The position numbers were made by a program, and so were the translations under genes. From the NCBI RefSeq assembly GCF_002092855.1, contig NZ_LVLC01000031.1, positions 1 through 64,000 of the forward strand: a DNA stretch of 64,000 bases, written 5' to 3'. This DNA comes from Campylobacter concisus (lineage in GTDB: Bacteria; Campylobacterota; Campylobacteria; Campylobacterales; Campylobacteraceae). This document shows positions 27,690 through 38,806 of this stretch, piece after piece. How positions within the stretch are numbered: position 1 is the first letter of the stretch; each line of letters begins with the position of its first letter. The notes under the pieces are model-generated. The model worked only from the letters and a program-made list of their open reading frames with translations. It did no database searches and was not told the DNA's origin.

Positions 27690-28850
27690 TTAAGTTCTAC
27701 TAATTGGCTTTAAAAAGTAGCTTGATGTTGCACAAATAATTGAGATTGCGGCGATAAAGTAAAATGAGTGCGTTAGGCTAAAGATATCAGCGATCTTGCC
27801 AATGACCGTTGCGAATATGCCGCCGATTGTTATACTAAGGCCAAGCGTTACGCCTGAGGCTAGGCCGATTTGATTTGGCAGATAAAGCTGTGCAAGGGCG
27901 ATAGAGGGGCTAAAAGATAGGCTGATGCAGGCACTCACGCACATGGAGGCCGCGAGAAATAGCGCGTAGCTGTCGATAAAGAGCATTAGCACGACTAGCG
28001 GTGCGGCGATGCTTAGGCTTATTTTGATGAGCTTAACTAGGCCATATCTATCGGCTAGCGCTCCACCAAATAGCGTAGAGATCGCACCTGCAGCAAAAAA
28101 GAGGCTTAAATTTATATTTGCAGCCTCTTTGCTAAGGCCAAAAATTTTGATGAGGTAGATGCTAAAAAATGCTGAAAAGCCAAAAGCGACGATCGAGCGT
28201 GAAAATATACAGACGCAAAGCCTTAAAAAGGCGCCTAAATCGTCTTTCAAAGCGCTATTTTTTTGTGAAATTTGCCTTTTATGATTGCCTTCGAGCGCTT
28301 TTATAAATTTGCCCTTTTTGAGGTATAAAAGTGTCAGAAAAATTTGAGGAATTATAAAGACCAGCGTCCCTTTTAGGCCAAAATTTCCCACAAAAACAGC
28401 GACCAAAATAGGTCCAACGGCAAAGCCTGCGTTTCCGCCAAATGAAAATATGCTTATGCTTTTGGCTCTATTTTTGGCGTTTGAGGCGTAGTTTACGATC
28501 CTTGCGGCACTTGGGTGAAAGAGCGCGGCGCCGATACCGCTTATCATCACGCAAACCAAGATGAGGTAGTAGTTTGTGACAAAGCCAGTTAGACTCATGC
28601 CTCCGCCCGCAAGTAGTAGCCCAAGCGGGATGACGTATGGTAGCTCTTTTTTATCGCTTAAGCGGCCGATCAGCGGTTGGATGAGAGAGCTTGCTAAATT
28701 TGTGGCTGTCACGAGCGAGGCAGCCGTGGCGTAGTCGTAGTGGTAGCTCGCGATGAAAAAGGGCAGCATCGCACCAAGCGCACTTTGGTTTATGTCGCTA
28801 CAAAAGTGCCCAAGCCCCATTAGATACTTTAAATTTTCCGCCTTTTTCAT
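27690..28850 (-). CDS. MFS transporter, fosmidomycin-resistance (Fsr) type
   Basis: Twelve-helix major facilitator of 386 residues. The opening KYLMGLGHFCSDINQSALGAMLPFFI matches the GHFxxDxxxxxxxxLLPxL start of Fsr-type exporters. The loop 2-3 motif is reduced to GRLSDKKELPYVIPLGLLL, and the second half has GGALADRYGLVKLIK. The family HPSAARI block (ALFHPSAARIVNYAS) is present. Fsr proteins export fosmidomycin and sometimes other compounds, but the natural substrate is unknown. No base separates its ATG from the stop of the AsmA-like gene, so the two are probably co-transcribed. Confidence 0.85.
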   Translation of the reverse strand: MKKAENLKYLMGLGHFCSDINQSALGAMLPFFIASYHYDYATAASLVTATNLASSLIQPLIGRLSDKKELPYVIPLGLLLAGGGMSLTGFVTNYYLILVCVMISGIGAALFHPSAARIVNYASNAKNRAKSISIFSFGGNAGFAVGPILVAVFVGNFGLKGTLVFIIPQIFLTLLYLKKGKFIKALEGNHKRQISQKNSALKDDLGAFLRLCVCIFSRSIVAFGFSAFFSIYLIKIFGLSKEAANINLSLFFAAGAISTLFGGALADRYGLVKLIKISLSIAAPLVVLMLFIDSYALFLAASMCVSACISLSFSPSIALAQLYLPNQIGLASGVTLGLSITIGGIFATVIGKIADIFSLTHSFYFIAAISIICATSSYFLKPISRT

Positions 28851-31394
28851 CTAAAATAGCCCTTTTAAAAGCCCCTTTAAATTTTGCTTTTCGCCGTTTG
28901 CGCCCTCATCATCTTTTCCAAGCTTTTTATCTAAAAATCTACCTATCTCTTTTTTGACCTTATTTTCTAAATATTGCGATCTGACGTCGTATTTTAGCTT
29001 GTCTGTCGTGCCTGAAATTTGCACGTTTAGATCGGTCTTTTCGAGCCTGCAAACAAGTGGCGCGTTAAGCATTTTTGTCGCAGTATTGTAAGTGCCGTTT
29101 GCAACCTTTATATCGCTCTTTGGTGAGCTTAAATTTACGTTAAAGATGACGTTATCGCCCTTTATATCGCCGTAAATTTTACCGTCTTTGTAAATTTCTT
29201 TTGTGATGTCCTTGCCAGTAAATATTTTGATGTTGTTTGTGAGATTTGTGCTGGCTAGGTGCCCCTCTTTTAGTAAGATGTCAAATTTACCGAGCTTTTG
29301 CTTTGTTTCGTAGTCAAATTTAGCATCGCCGTTGCCGTCATAGAGATGATCCAGCCCCAAAGTCTGCGTTAGCCCTTTGACCTCAAAGTTTTTTAGCACT
29401 GCATCAAGCGCGCCACCTTTGTAGTTTGCCTCTAACTTGCCCTTAAATAGATCATCTGAAATGGCTTTTACGCTTAGATCATCCACTTTGCCCTCTGCTG
29501 TTACTAGGGTTGCAAATTTACCGTGAAGCTCGCGACCAGCTAAAAATGCAAGCTTGTTTAGTTCTGAAACTACCGCTTGAAGCTTTAAGCTTAGCGTACT
29601 TTTACCCACGTCAAAACTGCCATCTACGCCCTTTATATCAGCTAGCGAGCTAAGAAAGTCGCCACTAAATTTTACTATGTCGCCTTTATAGTCTAGGCTC
29701 AAATTTGAGCTAAATTTCTCGTTTTCAGGGAATTTTTTATCAAGCATTTTGCTAAGCACTGCGGCGTTAAATTTGCCATCATTTAAAGCGATCGTTGCGG
29801 TGACGCTTGGGTTTTTGCTAAAGATATTTTGCCCCTTTGCTTGGACATTTGCCTTAGCATTTGCTAGCCTATCGTTGCCGCTAAGTGCCAAGATCTCTCC
29901 TAGCTGCGCCTCTTTTAGGCTAAGATCAAGACTTTCATTTTTTATGGTGACGTTTAGCTTGCCAGCAAAGGCATCACCGCCTAAATTTAGCTCATCTATC
30001 TTGCTCTCTTTGACCATCACATCGCCCACAAGCACCATCTTTGAGCCAACCTCAAAGCCGCTAACCGCTTTAAATTTCTCAGGGTCGCTAATGAGCAGGG
30101 CAAATTTGCTAAAAATTTGGCTGTTTTTTAGGTCATAAACACCCTTTATATCCTTTAGCTCTCCAAGATCGCTAAGCACGTTTGCGTCAAAATTTACAAG
30201 CTCGCCTTTTGCTATGACGCCACCTTTAAGCTCAAATTTCGCCGCATTTTTAAGCTTTGCAAGACTATTATTTATAAGGCCGTTTTTTATCTCAAATTTA
30301 GCCTCGCCTGCAAGCTTTTTTAGCTCGTCAAAGGCGCTAAAGTTTGCGTTTAAATTTATCTCTCCGTCTGCGTAGCTAGGCTGCAAGGCAAGCGCTAGAA
30401 GCTCTTTTAGCTTGATATTAGCCGCATTTAGGGCTAAGTTTTTGCTATCAAAATTTGCATTTATCTTGCCGCCAAGGCCGTTTATCTCAGCCTTTAGGTT
30501 TTTAAGGGCATTTTCTTGCATTGTGATTTCGCCGTTTGCATCCACTGCGCCGCTTAGTTGTTGATTTAAGAGCTTACCAAAAAGGGCAAGATCAGGCACG
30601 TTTAGCAAAAAGTCACTCTTTAAATTTTTGCTAGCTAGATCATAAGTCGTCTCATTTGCTTTTAAAGTGGCTTCAGGCGCAATGATAAGGGTTTTTGCAC
30701 TTACTTTTTCATTTTTAAATTTAGCATTTACGCCGCCTTTAAAGCTTATATCTTTTGCTAAATTTAGCCCAAATTCGTTTTTAAGAATTTCTTTGTTTAT
30801 CGCTGCATCGCTTGCTAAAATTTGAGCGTTAATGATGGGCTCATTTTTCTCATCAAAGCCTTGCATATTGCTCGTTAGATCAAGCTTGCCACTAGCTAAA
30901 TTTGGCTTTTTAGCAAGGGCCGAGATCTCAGAAAGCTCAATATTTTTAGCGTCAAGATTTAGAGCTTTTGGCAGGTAGTCTTTTAAATTTGCGTTTAAAT
31001 TTATATTTGAGCCAAGCGCCATGCCAGTTGCCACTAGCTTAAAGTCGCTAAATTTACCAGCCGCGTTTGTTTTAAGCGCGACATCTTTTTTTAACCCAAG
31101 CTCGCTAGCCTTTGCCTTGTCGGCATTTATATCTATGTTTAAATTCATGCTTTGAGCAAGCAAGGAGAGGTCGCCATTTGCTTTTAAATTTATGGCATTC
31201 ATCACGGTCGCTTCTAAATTTAAGGTGCTAAGCCCTAGGCTAAAGTCTTTAAATTTGACATCAATACCACGAGCGAGTGCTTCTTTTTCTATCTTGCTAG
31301 CTATAAATTTATTACCAAAAGAGCTAAATATAAAGCCAAAAATGCAAAGGATTATCAGCACCAAAGCCGCTACTAAATAGGCTATTTTTTTCAT
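28851..31394 (-). CDS. large AsmA/TamB-like periplasmic protein
   Basis: An 847-residue protein with one N-terminal membrane anchor (about 5-27, YLVAALVLIILCIFGFIFSS), then GNKFIASKIEKEALARGIDVKFKDFSLGLSTLNLEA, a start typical of AsmA-like proteins. The rest is repeated short beta strands rich in Ala, Lys, Leu, Asn and Asp, with motifs such as KANGDLSLLAQ, GKLDLTSNMQGF and GKINANFDSKNLAL. AsmA-like proteins form long beta grooves that bridge the periplasm and move phospholipids. Here this role is inferred from build only. The C-terminus is charged (KKEIGRFLDKKLGKDDEGANG). It probably heads an operon with the MFS gene. Confidence 0.65.
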   Translation of the reverse strand: MKKIAYLVAALVLIILCIFGFIFSSFGNKFIASKIEKEALARGIDVKFKDFSLGLSTLNLEATVMNAINLKANGDLSLLAQSMNLNIDINADKAKASELGLKKDVALKTNAAGKFSDFKLVATGMALGSNINLNANLKDYLPKALNLDAKNIELSEISALAKKPNLASGKLDLTSNMQGFDEKNEPIINAQILASDAAINKEILKNEFGLNLAKDISFKGGVNAKFKNEKVSAKTLIIAPEATLKANETTYDLASKNLKSDFLLNVPDLALFGKLLNQQLSGAVDANGEITMQENALKNLKAEINGLGGKINANFDSKNLALNAANIKLKELLALALQPSYADGEINLNANFSAFDELKKLAGEAKFEIKNGLINNSLAKLKNAAKFELKGGVIAKGELVNFDANVLSDLGELKDIKGVYDLKNSQIFSKFALLISDPEKFKAVSGFEVGSKMVLVGDVMVKESKIDELNLGGDAFAGKLNVTIKNESLDLSLKEAQLGEILALSGNDRLANAKANVQAKGQNIFSKNPSVTATIALNDGKFNAAVLSKMLDKKFPENEKFSSNLSLDYKGDIVKFSGDFLSSLADIKGVDGSFDVGKSTLSLKLQAVVSELNKLAFLAGRELHGKFATLVTAEGKVDDLSVKAISDDLFKGKLEANYKGGALDAVLKNFEVKGLTQTLGLDHLYDGNGDAKFDYETKQKLGKFDILLKEGHLASTNLTNNIKIFTGKDITKEIYKDGKIYGDIKGDNVIFNVNLSSPKSDIKVANGTYNTATKMLNAPLVCRLEKTDLNVQISGTTDKLKYDVRSQYLENKVKKEIGRFLDKKLGKDDEGANGEKQNLKGLLKGLF

Positions 31395-31476
31395 AAATTT
31401 CCTTTATATTAGTTTTACATATCATAAAACTTTAGTGTAAGTGACTAAAGTTTTAATAAAATTTAACTATAAATTA

Positions 31477-31505
31477 TTGACTTTTTTAGAAAAAAGTGCT
31501 AGGAT
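31477..31505 (+). promoter_or_regulatory. groESL promoter (TTGACT / TAGGAT)
   Basis: TTGACT at 31477-31482, a 17-base spacer and TAGGAT at 31500-31505 give a good sigma70-type promoter 58 bases before groES. The CIRCE-like inverted repeat begins two bases after the -10 element, so a bound repressor would cover the start point. Confidence 0.6.
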
Positions 31506-31506
31506 C

Positions 31507-31533
31507 TCATCACTCAAAAATAAAGAGTGCTAA
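31507..31533 (+). promoter_or_regulatory. degenerate CIRCE operator (HrcA site)
   Basis: Right arm GAGTGCTAA (31525-31533) is a perfect CIRCE half-site. Left arm TCATCACTC (31507-31515) matches TTAGCACTC at seven of nine positions. The spacer is exactly nine bases, as in the consensus. The position over the transcription start fits HrcA repression of groESL. Confidence 0.7.
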
Positions 31534-31562
31534 AAAAGACAATTAAACCAAAAGGATGAACA

Positions 31563-31823
31563 ATGAACTTTCAACCATTAGGCAAGCGTGTTCTAGTCGA
31601 ACGCGTAGAGGAGACAAAGACCACGGCTTCGGGCATCATTATACCTGATAACGCAAAAGAAAAACCTTTAAGCGGTGAGGTAAAAGCAGTTGGTGCTGAA
31701 GTAGAGGGTGTAAAAGTTGGTGATAAAGTTGTATTTGCAAAATACGGTGGCACTGAGATAAATTTAGATGATAAAACATATCTTGTTTTAAACATCGACG
31801 ATGTTTTAGGCGTTTTAAAATAA
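31563..31823 (+). CDS. groES: co-chaperonin GroES
   Basis: Heptameric lid of the GroEL folding chamber. The 86-residue protein has [34 protein letters not shown], including the mobile loop that docks on GroEL, and the roof segment [23 protein letters not shown]. Length is slightly under the usual 94-97, as in Campylobacter. Its ribosome site AAAAGGATGAAC is strong. Unusually, groEL does not follow directly: a YdhR-like gene lies between. Confidence 0.97.
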   Translation: MNFQPLGKRVLVERVEETKTTASGIIIPDNAKEKPLSGEVKAVGAEVEGVKVGDKVVFAKYGGTEINLDDKTYLVLNIDDVLGVLK

Positions 31824-31831
31824 GGCTGCAG

Positions 31832-33797
<1,966 letters not shown>

Positions 33798-33805
33798 CAG
33801 CCCTT

Positions 33806-33833
33806 TTCGAGCTAGAGCCTTTTCTAGCTCGAA
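33806..33833 (+). terminator. terminator after groEL
   Basis: A perfect 11-base stem TTCGAGCTAGA / TCTAGCTCGAA with a six-base loop lies nine bases after the groEL stop and is followed by a T-rich stretch. Confidence 0.75.
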
Positions 33834-33932
33834 TTTATACTTAAACTTTAACCTCACTAAATTTATAAAATTATTTACTCCTTTTTAAATTTATTCTTGT
33901 ATCATTTTGCTTTCTTTTAGGGAGAATTTACA

Positions 33933-35300
33933 ATGAAATATGATGAAATTTTTAGAGAATACGACATCCGCGGCATTTTTGAGAAAGACTTGACGGAGGA
34001 CAGCGTCAAGGCTATAGGGCTTGCTTTGGGTAAGAAATTTAATGAATTTGGCGTAAAAACTTTAAGCGTTGGCTTTGACGCAAGACTAAGCGCTAGCACG
34101 CTTTTTAGGTATCTACTAAGCGGTCTAAACAAGGCCGGTGGCTTTAAAATTTACAACATCGGCTTACTTCCAACTCCTGTTGGCTACTTTAGCGTTTATG
34201 CTGATTATTTCGACGCAAACATCATGATCACGGGCTCTCACAACCCAAAAGAGTACAACGGCTTTAAGATTACTATCAAAAAAGATAGTTTTTTTGGAAA
34301 AGATCTGCAAATTTTAAAAGACAAGGTGAACGAGATAATCGCCTCTGGTGAGCAGATCGTAGACGATGAGAGCTGCGAGAAATTTAACATCTTAGAAAAA
34401 TATGTCGAGTTTTTTGTAAAAGAATTTAGCGAGCTTAAAAATTTCAAAAAGCCTTTTGTTATAGACTGTGCAAATGGCGCTGTTGGCGTGAGTTTGGTGC
34501 CGATCGTCAAAGCTCTTGGGCTAAATGCTAAAATTTTATATGAAGATCCAGACGGAAATTTCCCAAATCACCACCCAGATCCAAGTGAAAAAGAGAATTT
34601 AAAAGAGCTATTTTCTCTTATCGAAAAGAAAGAATTTGACCTTGGATTTGGCTTTGACGGAGATGGCGATAGGATCGCGGTTATAACGCCAAAAAGAGAT
34701 ATAAAAGGCGATGAGCTAGCCTATCTTTATGCGCTAAATATGAAACATCCAAAGGTGCTTGGTGAGGTTAAATGCTCGCAAAATATGTATGATGAGATCG
34801 CAAAAATCGGCGAAGTTTTCATGGGAAAAACCGGGCATAGCAATATAAAAAAGATGATGAAAGAGCTAAATGTCGATCTTGCAGCTGAAGTCAGTGGTCA
34901 TATCTTCTTTAAAGAGCGCTATTTTGGCTTTGATGATGCGCTTTATGCGATGATGAGGGTGCTTGAGCTAGTTCATAAAGGGTTTGACCTTGATGGCGAG
35001 CTTGATAAGATGCCACTTGTCTTTAGCACCGATGAGATCAAGGTAAAGACGACTGATGAGGCTAAATTTAAGATAGTTGCCAAGCTAAAAGATTGTGTGA
35101 AAAATGAGAGTTGCGACCTGCCAAAGATAAAAAATATCATTGATATTGATGGTATAAGGATTCAGTTTGAAAATGGCTGGGCGCTAGTACGCGCGTCAAA
35201 TACAACGCCAGTTATTGTTACTAGATTTGAGGCAAAGAGCAAGGAATTTTTAGAAGAGATCGAGCAAAAGGTGACAAATTTGTTAAAGAGCTTAATGTAG
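33933..35300 (+). CDS. phosphomannomutase/phosphoglucomutase
   Basis: Interconverts hexose 1- and 6-phosphates for sugar-nucleotide synthesis (LOS, capsule, glycans). The 455 residues have four alpha-phosphohexomutase domains. FREYDIRGIFEKDL opens the first, MITGSHNPKEYNGFK holds the phosphoserine, GFDGDGDRIAVI binds the metal, AAEVSGHIFFKERYFGFDDALYAM is the sugar-binding loop, and VRASNTTPVIVTRFEA is the phosphate-binding loop. It is of the PMM/PGM (AlgC-like) type, and a similar gene in C. jejuni is Cj1407 (from memory). AGGGAG serves as ribosome site. Flanked by terminators, so monocistronic. Confidence 0.92.
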   Translation: MKYDEIFREYDIRGIFEKDLTEDSVKAIGLALGKKFNEFGVKTLSVGFDARLSASTLFRYLLSGLNKAGGFKIYNIGLLPTPVGYFSVYADYFDANIMITGSHNPKEYNGFKITIKKDSFFGKDLQILKDKVNEIIASGEQIVDDESCEKFNILEKYVEFFVKEFSELKNFKKPFVIDCANGAVGVSLVPIVKALGLNAKILYEDPDGNFPNHHPDPSEKENLKELFSLIEKKEFDLGFGFDGDGDRIAVITPKRDIKGDELAYLYALNMKHPKVLGEVKCSQNMYDEIAKIGEVFMGKTGHSNIKKMMKELNVDLAAEVSGHIFFKERYFGFDDALYAMMRVLELVHKGFDLDGELDKMPLVFSTDEIKVKTTDEAKFKIVAKLKDCVKNESCDLPKIKNIIDIDGIRIQFENGWALVRASNTTPVIVTRFEAKSKEFLEEIEQKVTNLLKSLM

Positions 35301-35308
35301 CTTACAAT

Positions 35309-35342
35309 AAGCATTTTGGGCTAAATTTACCCCAAAATGCTT
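35309..35342 (+). terminator. terminator after phosphohexomutase gene
   Basis: AAGCATTTTGGG at 35309-35320 pairs with CCCAAAATGCTT at 35331-35342 across a ten-base loop and is followed by TTTT. It lies eight bases past the stop. Confidence 0.75.
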
Positions 35343-35664
35343 TTTAAAATTTTATTTAAACATTCAAAAAACTAAGATTTATCTTTCTTGCCTAGCTTTC
35401 GCGGATTTTTCTCTGCATACATACTATCTGTAATTTAAATTTATCAAAAACATGCATCTTAGCTTTTTTGAACCTTCATGTGGATAATGCAATTTAAATC
35501 CAAAAGTAGTCTATCTAATATCGGCGTTCAGTTTATTGTTGCAAGGGTTCATCTACTAGCTTGCTGTTCAGGTATGCAAAATATCAGCCTTTATGGATTT
35601 TATGCAGTGTAACCTACCGGCAAAAATTTTTACAAACTTATTTGTTAAATTTAAAAAAAGAGAG
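35343..35664. other. gene-free gap between two terminators
   Basis: About 320 bases with stops in all frames on both strands. On the minus strand short open segments (one reading KLHYPHEGSKKLRCMFLI, interrupted by stops on both sides) may be remnants of a lost gene. I see no RNA gene, repeat or convincing promoter. A 62-codon plus-strand frame at 35561-35749 runs through the terminator and into the antisense of the next gene and is not credible. Confidence 0.4.
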
Positions 35665-35686
35665 ATGGCGTAAAGATTTACGCCAT
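35665..35686 (-). terminator. terminator of the cysteine ABC importer operon
   Basis: ATGGCGTAAA / TTTACGCCAT form a perfect ten-base stem with a two-base loop. Read on the minus strand it lies just after the cjaA stop and is followed by CTCTCTTTTTTT, a good U-tract. Confidence 0.75.
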
Positions 35687-35694
35687 TTAAATTT

Positions 35695-36555
35695 TTATAG
35701 TTTGCCGCCTTCAACGACAAGTGATTCTGGATTGACGCTGTCGCCGTAGATCGGTTTTAGTGTAGCATCATAGTCTTTGTGGAAGAAATTTTCTTTTCCA
35801 AGCTCAATGATCTCATTATTTAGCCAGTCAAGTAAAACTTTGTTGCCTTTTTTAACAGCTGGTGCTATCACATCCACATCACCAAGTGCTTCAACGCCTA
35901 CAACAAAACCTGGAGTCTCTTTCGCCCAGGCAAAAAGTAGGGCGTTATCATGCGCTAGTGCAGCACCTCTTTTATCAACCAAAGCTGCAAATGTTTCAGT
36001 ATTTTGGTCATATTTTGCAAGCTTAATGTCAGGATAATTTTTTGTAAAAAACGCGTCTGCGGTTGTGCCCTTATTTACGATTAGGGTTTTGTCTTTTAGC
36101 TCATCGATGCTCTTTATCACCGCACCTTCAGGGCTTACGATACCAAGTGAAACCTTCATGTATGGAAGCGCAAAATCAACAACTTGTGCGCGCTCAGGTG
36201 TTTTTGTAAAATTTGCAAGCGTGATATCTACTTTATCAGCTACTAAAACTTCAACTCTACCAGCAGCCTCGACTAGCTCAAATTTTACCTTGCTCTCATC
36301 GCCTAGTAGGTCTTTTGCGATACGTTTTGCAAAGTAAATATCATAGCCTTGGTTTTTGCCGTCTTTATCGACATAGCCAAATGGTGGTTTGTCGCTGAAA
36401 ACGCCAATTCTTACATATCCGCGCTCTTTGATCTTTGCGATCGCATCAGCTTCGTTTGAAGCAGCTTTTGCCGTGTCAGCACCTTTGTCATTACCACAAC
36501 CCGTTAGAAAGACGGTAGCGATTAATGCTAATAAGAAAAATTTAAATTTTCTCAC
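35695..36555 (-). CDS. cjaA: CjaA-type cysteine-binding lipoprotein of an ABC importer
   Basis: Periplasmic solute-binding protein, family 3. The 286 residues have a lipoprotein signal VRKFKFFLLALIATVFLTGC with lipidated Cys at the LTGC lipobox. The mature part matches C. jejuni CjaA (from memory) in GYVRIGVFSDKPPFGYVD, LANFTKTPERAQVVDFALPYMKV, KYDQNTETFAALVDKRG and DVIAPAVKKG. CjaA binds cysteine and is a major surface-associated antigen. An open frame begins at 36615, but GTG at 36555 has AAGGAG five bases before it and starts exactly at the signal peptide. Last gene of a four-gene importer operon. Confidence 0.88.
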   Translation of the reverse strand: MRKFKFFLLALIATVFLTGCGNDKGADTAKAASNEADAIAKIKERGYVRIGVFSDKPPFGYVDKDGKNQGYDIYFAKRIAKDLLGDESKVKFELVEAAGRVEVLVADKVDITLANFTKTPERAQVVDFALPYMKVSLGIVSPEGAVIKSIDELKDKTLIVNKGTTADAFFTKNYPDIKLAKYDQNTETFAALVDKRGAALAHDNALLFAWAKETPGFVVGVEALGDVDVIAPAVKKGNKVLLDWLNNEIIELGKENFFHKDYDATLKPIYGDSVNPESLVVEGGKL

Positions 36556-36648
36556 TCTTTCTCCTTGTAAAAAAGTTAAATAAATAAGAGCGTTAAAATT
36601 TCGCTCTAAACGCATTTTGAAAAAACGGCAAATTATCTCTTATTTTTT

Positions 36649-37386
36649 CTAAAACGAGAATAAATTTAGAAATTTCTTCGCGCGATCACTCTTTGGGCTG
36701 GTAAAAAATTCTTCTGGCTCGCTGATCTCCACGATCGCTCCAGCGTCCATAAATACGATCTTGTTTGCAACTGCTCTTGCAAAGCTCATCTCGTGTGTGA
36801 CTATTAGCATCGTCATGCCATCTTTGGCTAAATTTAGTATAACATCAAGCACTTCTCTAACGATCTCTGGATCAAGCGCAGCCGTAACCTCGTCAAATAG
36901 CATAATTTCAGGGTTTAAACAAAGGCTTCTTACTATTGCTATGCGCTGCTTTTGGCCGCCACTTAGCTCCTTTGGATAGGCAAATTTCTTATCAAGCAGT
37001 CCAACCTTGCTTAGCCACATATCAGCGGTTTTTTCAGCCTCGGCTCTATCTCTTTTTTGCACCTTTAAAGGCCCAAGAAGGACGTTGTCTATGACGTTCA
37101 TATGATCAAAGAGCTCGTAGCTTTGAAAGACCATGCCGACCTTTTGGCGGATCCTTTGCCAATCATTAAATTTAGCGTCTATCACTTCACCGTCTATAAT
37201 GATCTCGCCGCTTGCGATACTCTCAAGGCCGTTTATGCACCTAAGAGTTGTGCTTTTGCCACAGCCTGATGGGCCAAGAAGTACGACCACTTCACCGCTT
37301 TTTACCTCTAAATTTATATCCTTTAAGGCGTGAAGCTCTCCATAAAATTTATTTATTTTTTTAAGCTCTAATATGTTTTCGCTCAT
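36649..37386 (-). CDS. polar amino acid ABC transporter ATP-binding protein (GlnQ type)
   Basis: Energises the importer. In 245 residues: Walker A LLGPSGCGKSTTLRCIN, Q-loop VFQSYELFDHMNVIDNV, ABC signature LSGGQKQRIAIVRSL, Walker B IMLFDEVTAALDPE and the switch His in LIVTHEM. It lies two bases downstream of the second permease, and a gap of 93 bases separates it from cjaA. The gap has AT-rich DNA and the cjaA ribosome site, so the binding protein may also be expressed separately. Confidence 0.93.
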   Translation of the reverse strand: MSENILELKKINKFYGELHALKDINLEVKSGEVVVLLGPSGCGKSTTLRCINGLESIASGEIIIDGEVIDAKFNDWQRIRQKVGMVFQSYELFDHMNVIDNVLLGPLKVQKRDRAEAEKTADMWLSKVGLLDKKFAYPKELSGGQKQRIAIVRSLCLNPEIMLFDEVTAALDPEIVREVLDVILNLAKDGMTMLIVTHEMSFARAVANKIVFMDAGAIVEISEPEEFFTSPKSDRAKKFLNLFSF

Positions 37387-37387
37387 T

Positions 37388-38056
37388 TTAGCTCCATTTT
37401 TCTTCTAGTTTTTTTGATAATTTTGAGACTGGATAGCAGATCGCAAAATATAAAAAGAATATGAGCGTGTATATCCAAAATGGCGCCATAGGATTTGTAA
37501 ATACATTTCGCTCAATGATCTGCTGGCCGACCTTGACTACCTCCACAACGCCGATTAGTACGACGATAGAGGTCGTTTTTATCATACGGCTTAGTAAATT
37601 TACAGCTCCAGGCACTAGCCTTCTTGTGGCAAGTGGGATGATGACGTGAGAGTAAATTTGAAATTTACTAAGCCCAAGTGAGGCGGCTGATTCAAATTGA
37701 TGTTTTGGTATTGATGTTATTGCACCACGCACGATGTCCATCATTTCAAAAATTCCCCACAAGCTAAAGACGATGAGTGAGGCTGTAAATGCTGAAATAT
37801 GAATATCAAACGCCTTACTGACACCAAAATAAAATAAAAATAGCCAAACGATCTGAGGCATTATACGAACGATTTCTAGGCAAATTTTTAAAATAAAATA
37901 GATAAATTTGTTTTTCATGCTCATAAGCACGCCAAACACTAAGCCACCGATTATAGAGATAAAGATAGAGATAAATGAAATTTCTGTGCTAACGACTAGA
38001 CCTTCAAAGAGCCTTAGTAAATTTTGCGTGTCAAATAAAATACTAACTCCTTGCAT
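37388..38056 (-). CDS. amino acid ABC transporter permease (second)
   Basis: Inner-membrane subunit of the importer, 222 residues and about five helices. The HisM/GlnP-type EAA loop reads SAASLGLSKFQIYSHVIIPLATRRLVPGAVN. It overlaps the first permease gene by 14 bases. The two permeases form a heterodimer through which the amino acid passes; the partner binding protein is CjaA-like, so cysteine (or cystine) is the inferred cargo. Confidence 0.9.
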   Translation of the reverse strand: MQGVSILFDTQNLLRLFEGLVVSTEISFISIFISIIGGLVFGVLMSMKNKFIYFILKICLEIVRIMPQIVWLFLFYFGVSKAFDIHISAFTASLIVFSLWGIFEMMDIVRGAITSIPKHQFESAASLGLSKFQIYSHVIIPLATRRLVPGAVNLLSRMIKTTSIVVLIGVVEVVKVGQQIIERNVFTNPMAPFWIYTLIFFLYFAICYPVSKLSKKLEEKWS

Positions 38057-38696
38057 TTCTCACCCTTCTTTCGACATAGCTAAGCACCAGCGAGACTGGC
38101 AAGATGATGATGAGATAGCTAATAACCAGCATAAAAAGCGCTTCGTCTGTTTTGTAATAAAGCCCAATGAGATCCTTTGCGACGTAAACTAGATCGGCAA
38201 GGGCTACGATACTAACGATGCTTGTCTCTTTTAGTAAAAAGATAATATTTGCACTAATGCTTGGTACAGCTACGCTAAATGCTTGAGGCAAGATAACATA
38301 TCTTAAGAGCTGATTTTTGCTAAGTGCGATACTTAGTCCCGCTTCGATCTGCGACTTTCTAACCGCCTCAAAGCCAAGCCTAAAGCTCTCACTCATATAG
38401 CTACCACCAAGAAAGCTAAGACCAGCGACCGCACAGGCAAAGCCGCTCATCGACACTCCAAGCTTTGGCAAGCCGTAGTATAAAAAGAAGAGCTGGATAA
38501 GAAGCGGCGTATTTCTTGAGAGCTCGACATAGCAGTCAATCACTTTTGATAGAAATTTTAGCTTGTAAAATTTCACGGCCATACAAAAAATACCGATCAA
38601 AATAGAAAAAATGATCCCTAAAAAGGCAATCTCACAGGTAAGCAGTCCGGCCTTAACATAAAGCGGATAAAATTTCTCAATAAACTCAAAATCCAT
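38043..38696 (-). CDS. amino acid ABC transporter permease (first)
   Basis: A 217-residue HisM/GlnP-family permease with the EAA block EAGLSIALSKNQLLRYVILPQAFSVAVPSISAN. RNTPLLIQLFFLYYGLPKLG is the family signature of the first half. First gene of the minus-strand importer operon; the 110-base gap to the divergent plus-strand gene at 38807 must hold both promoters. Confidence 0.9.
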   Translation of the reverse strand: MDFEFIEKFYPLYVKAGLLTCEIAFLGIIFSILIGIFCMAVKFYKLKFLSKVIDCYVELSRNTPLLIQLFFLYYGLPKLGVSMSGFACAVAGLSFLGGSYMSESFRLGFEAVRKSQIEAGLSIALSKNQLLRYVILPQAFSVAVPSISANIIFLLKETSIVSIVALADLVYVAKDLIGLYYKTDEALFMLVISYLIIILPVSLVLSYVERRVRNARS

Positions 38697-38806
38697 AAAA
38701 CTTTAATCCAATCTGAAAAATGGAGTTATTTTATCTTATAATCATAAATTTAAAACTAATTAGATATGATCTTGCTTTAAATTTAAGCTTGTAAAAAGGA
38801 TAAAAT

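Noticed and set aside
35561-35749. 62-codon plus-strand open frame
   Set aside because: Runs through a clear terminator hairpin and into the antisense of cjaA; no family resemblance.
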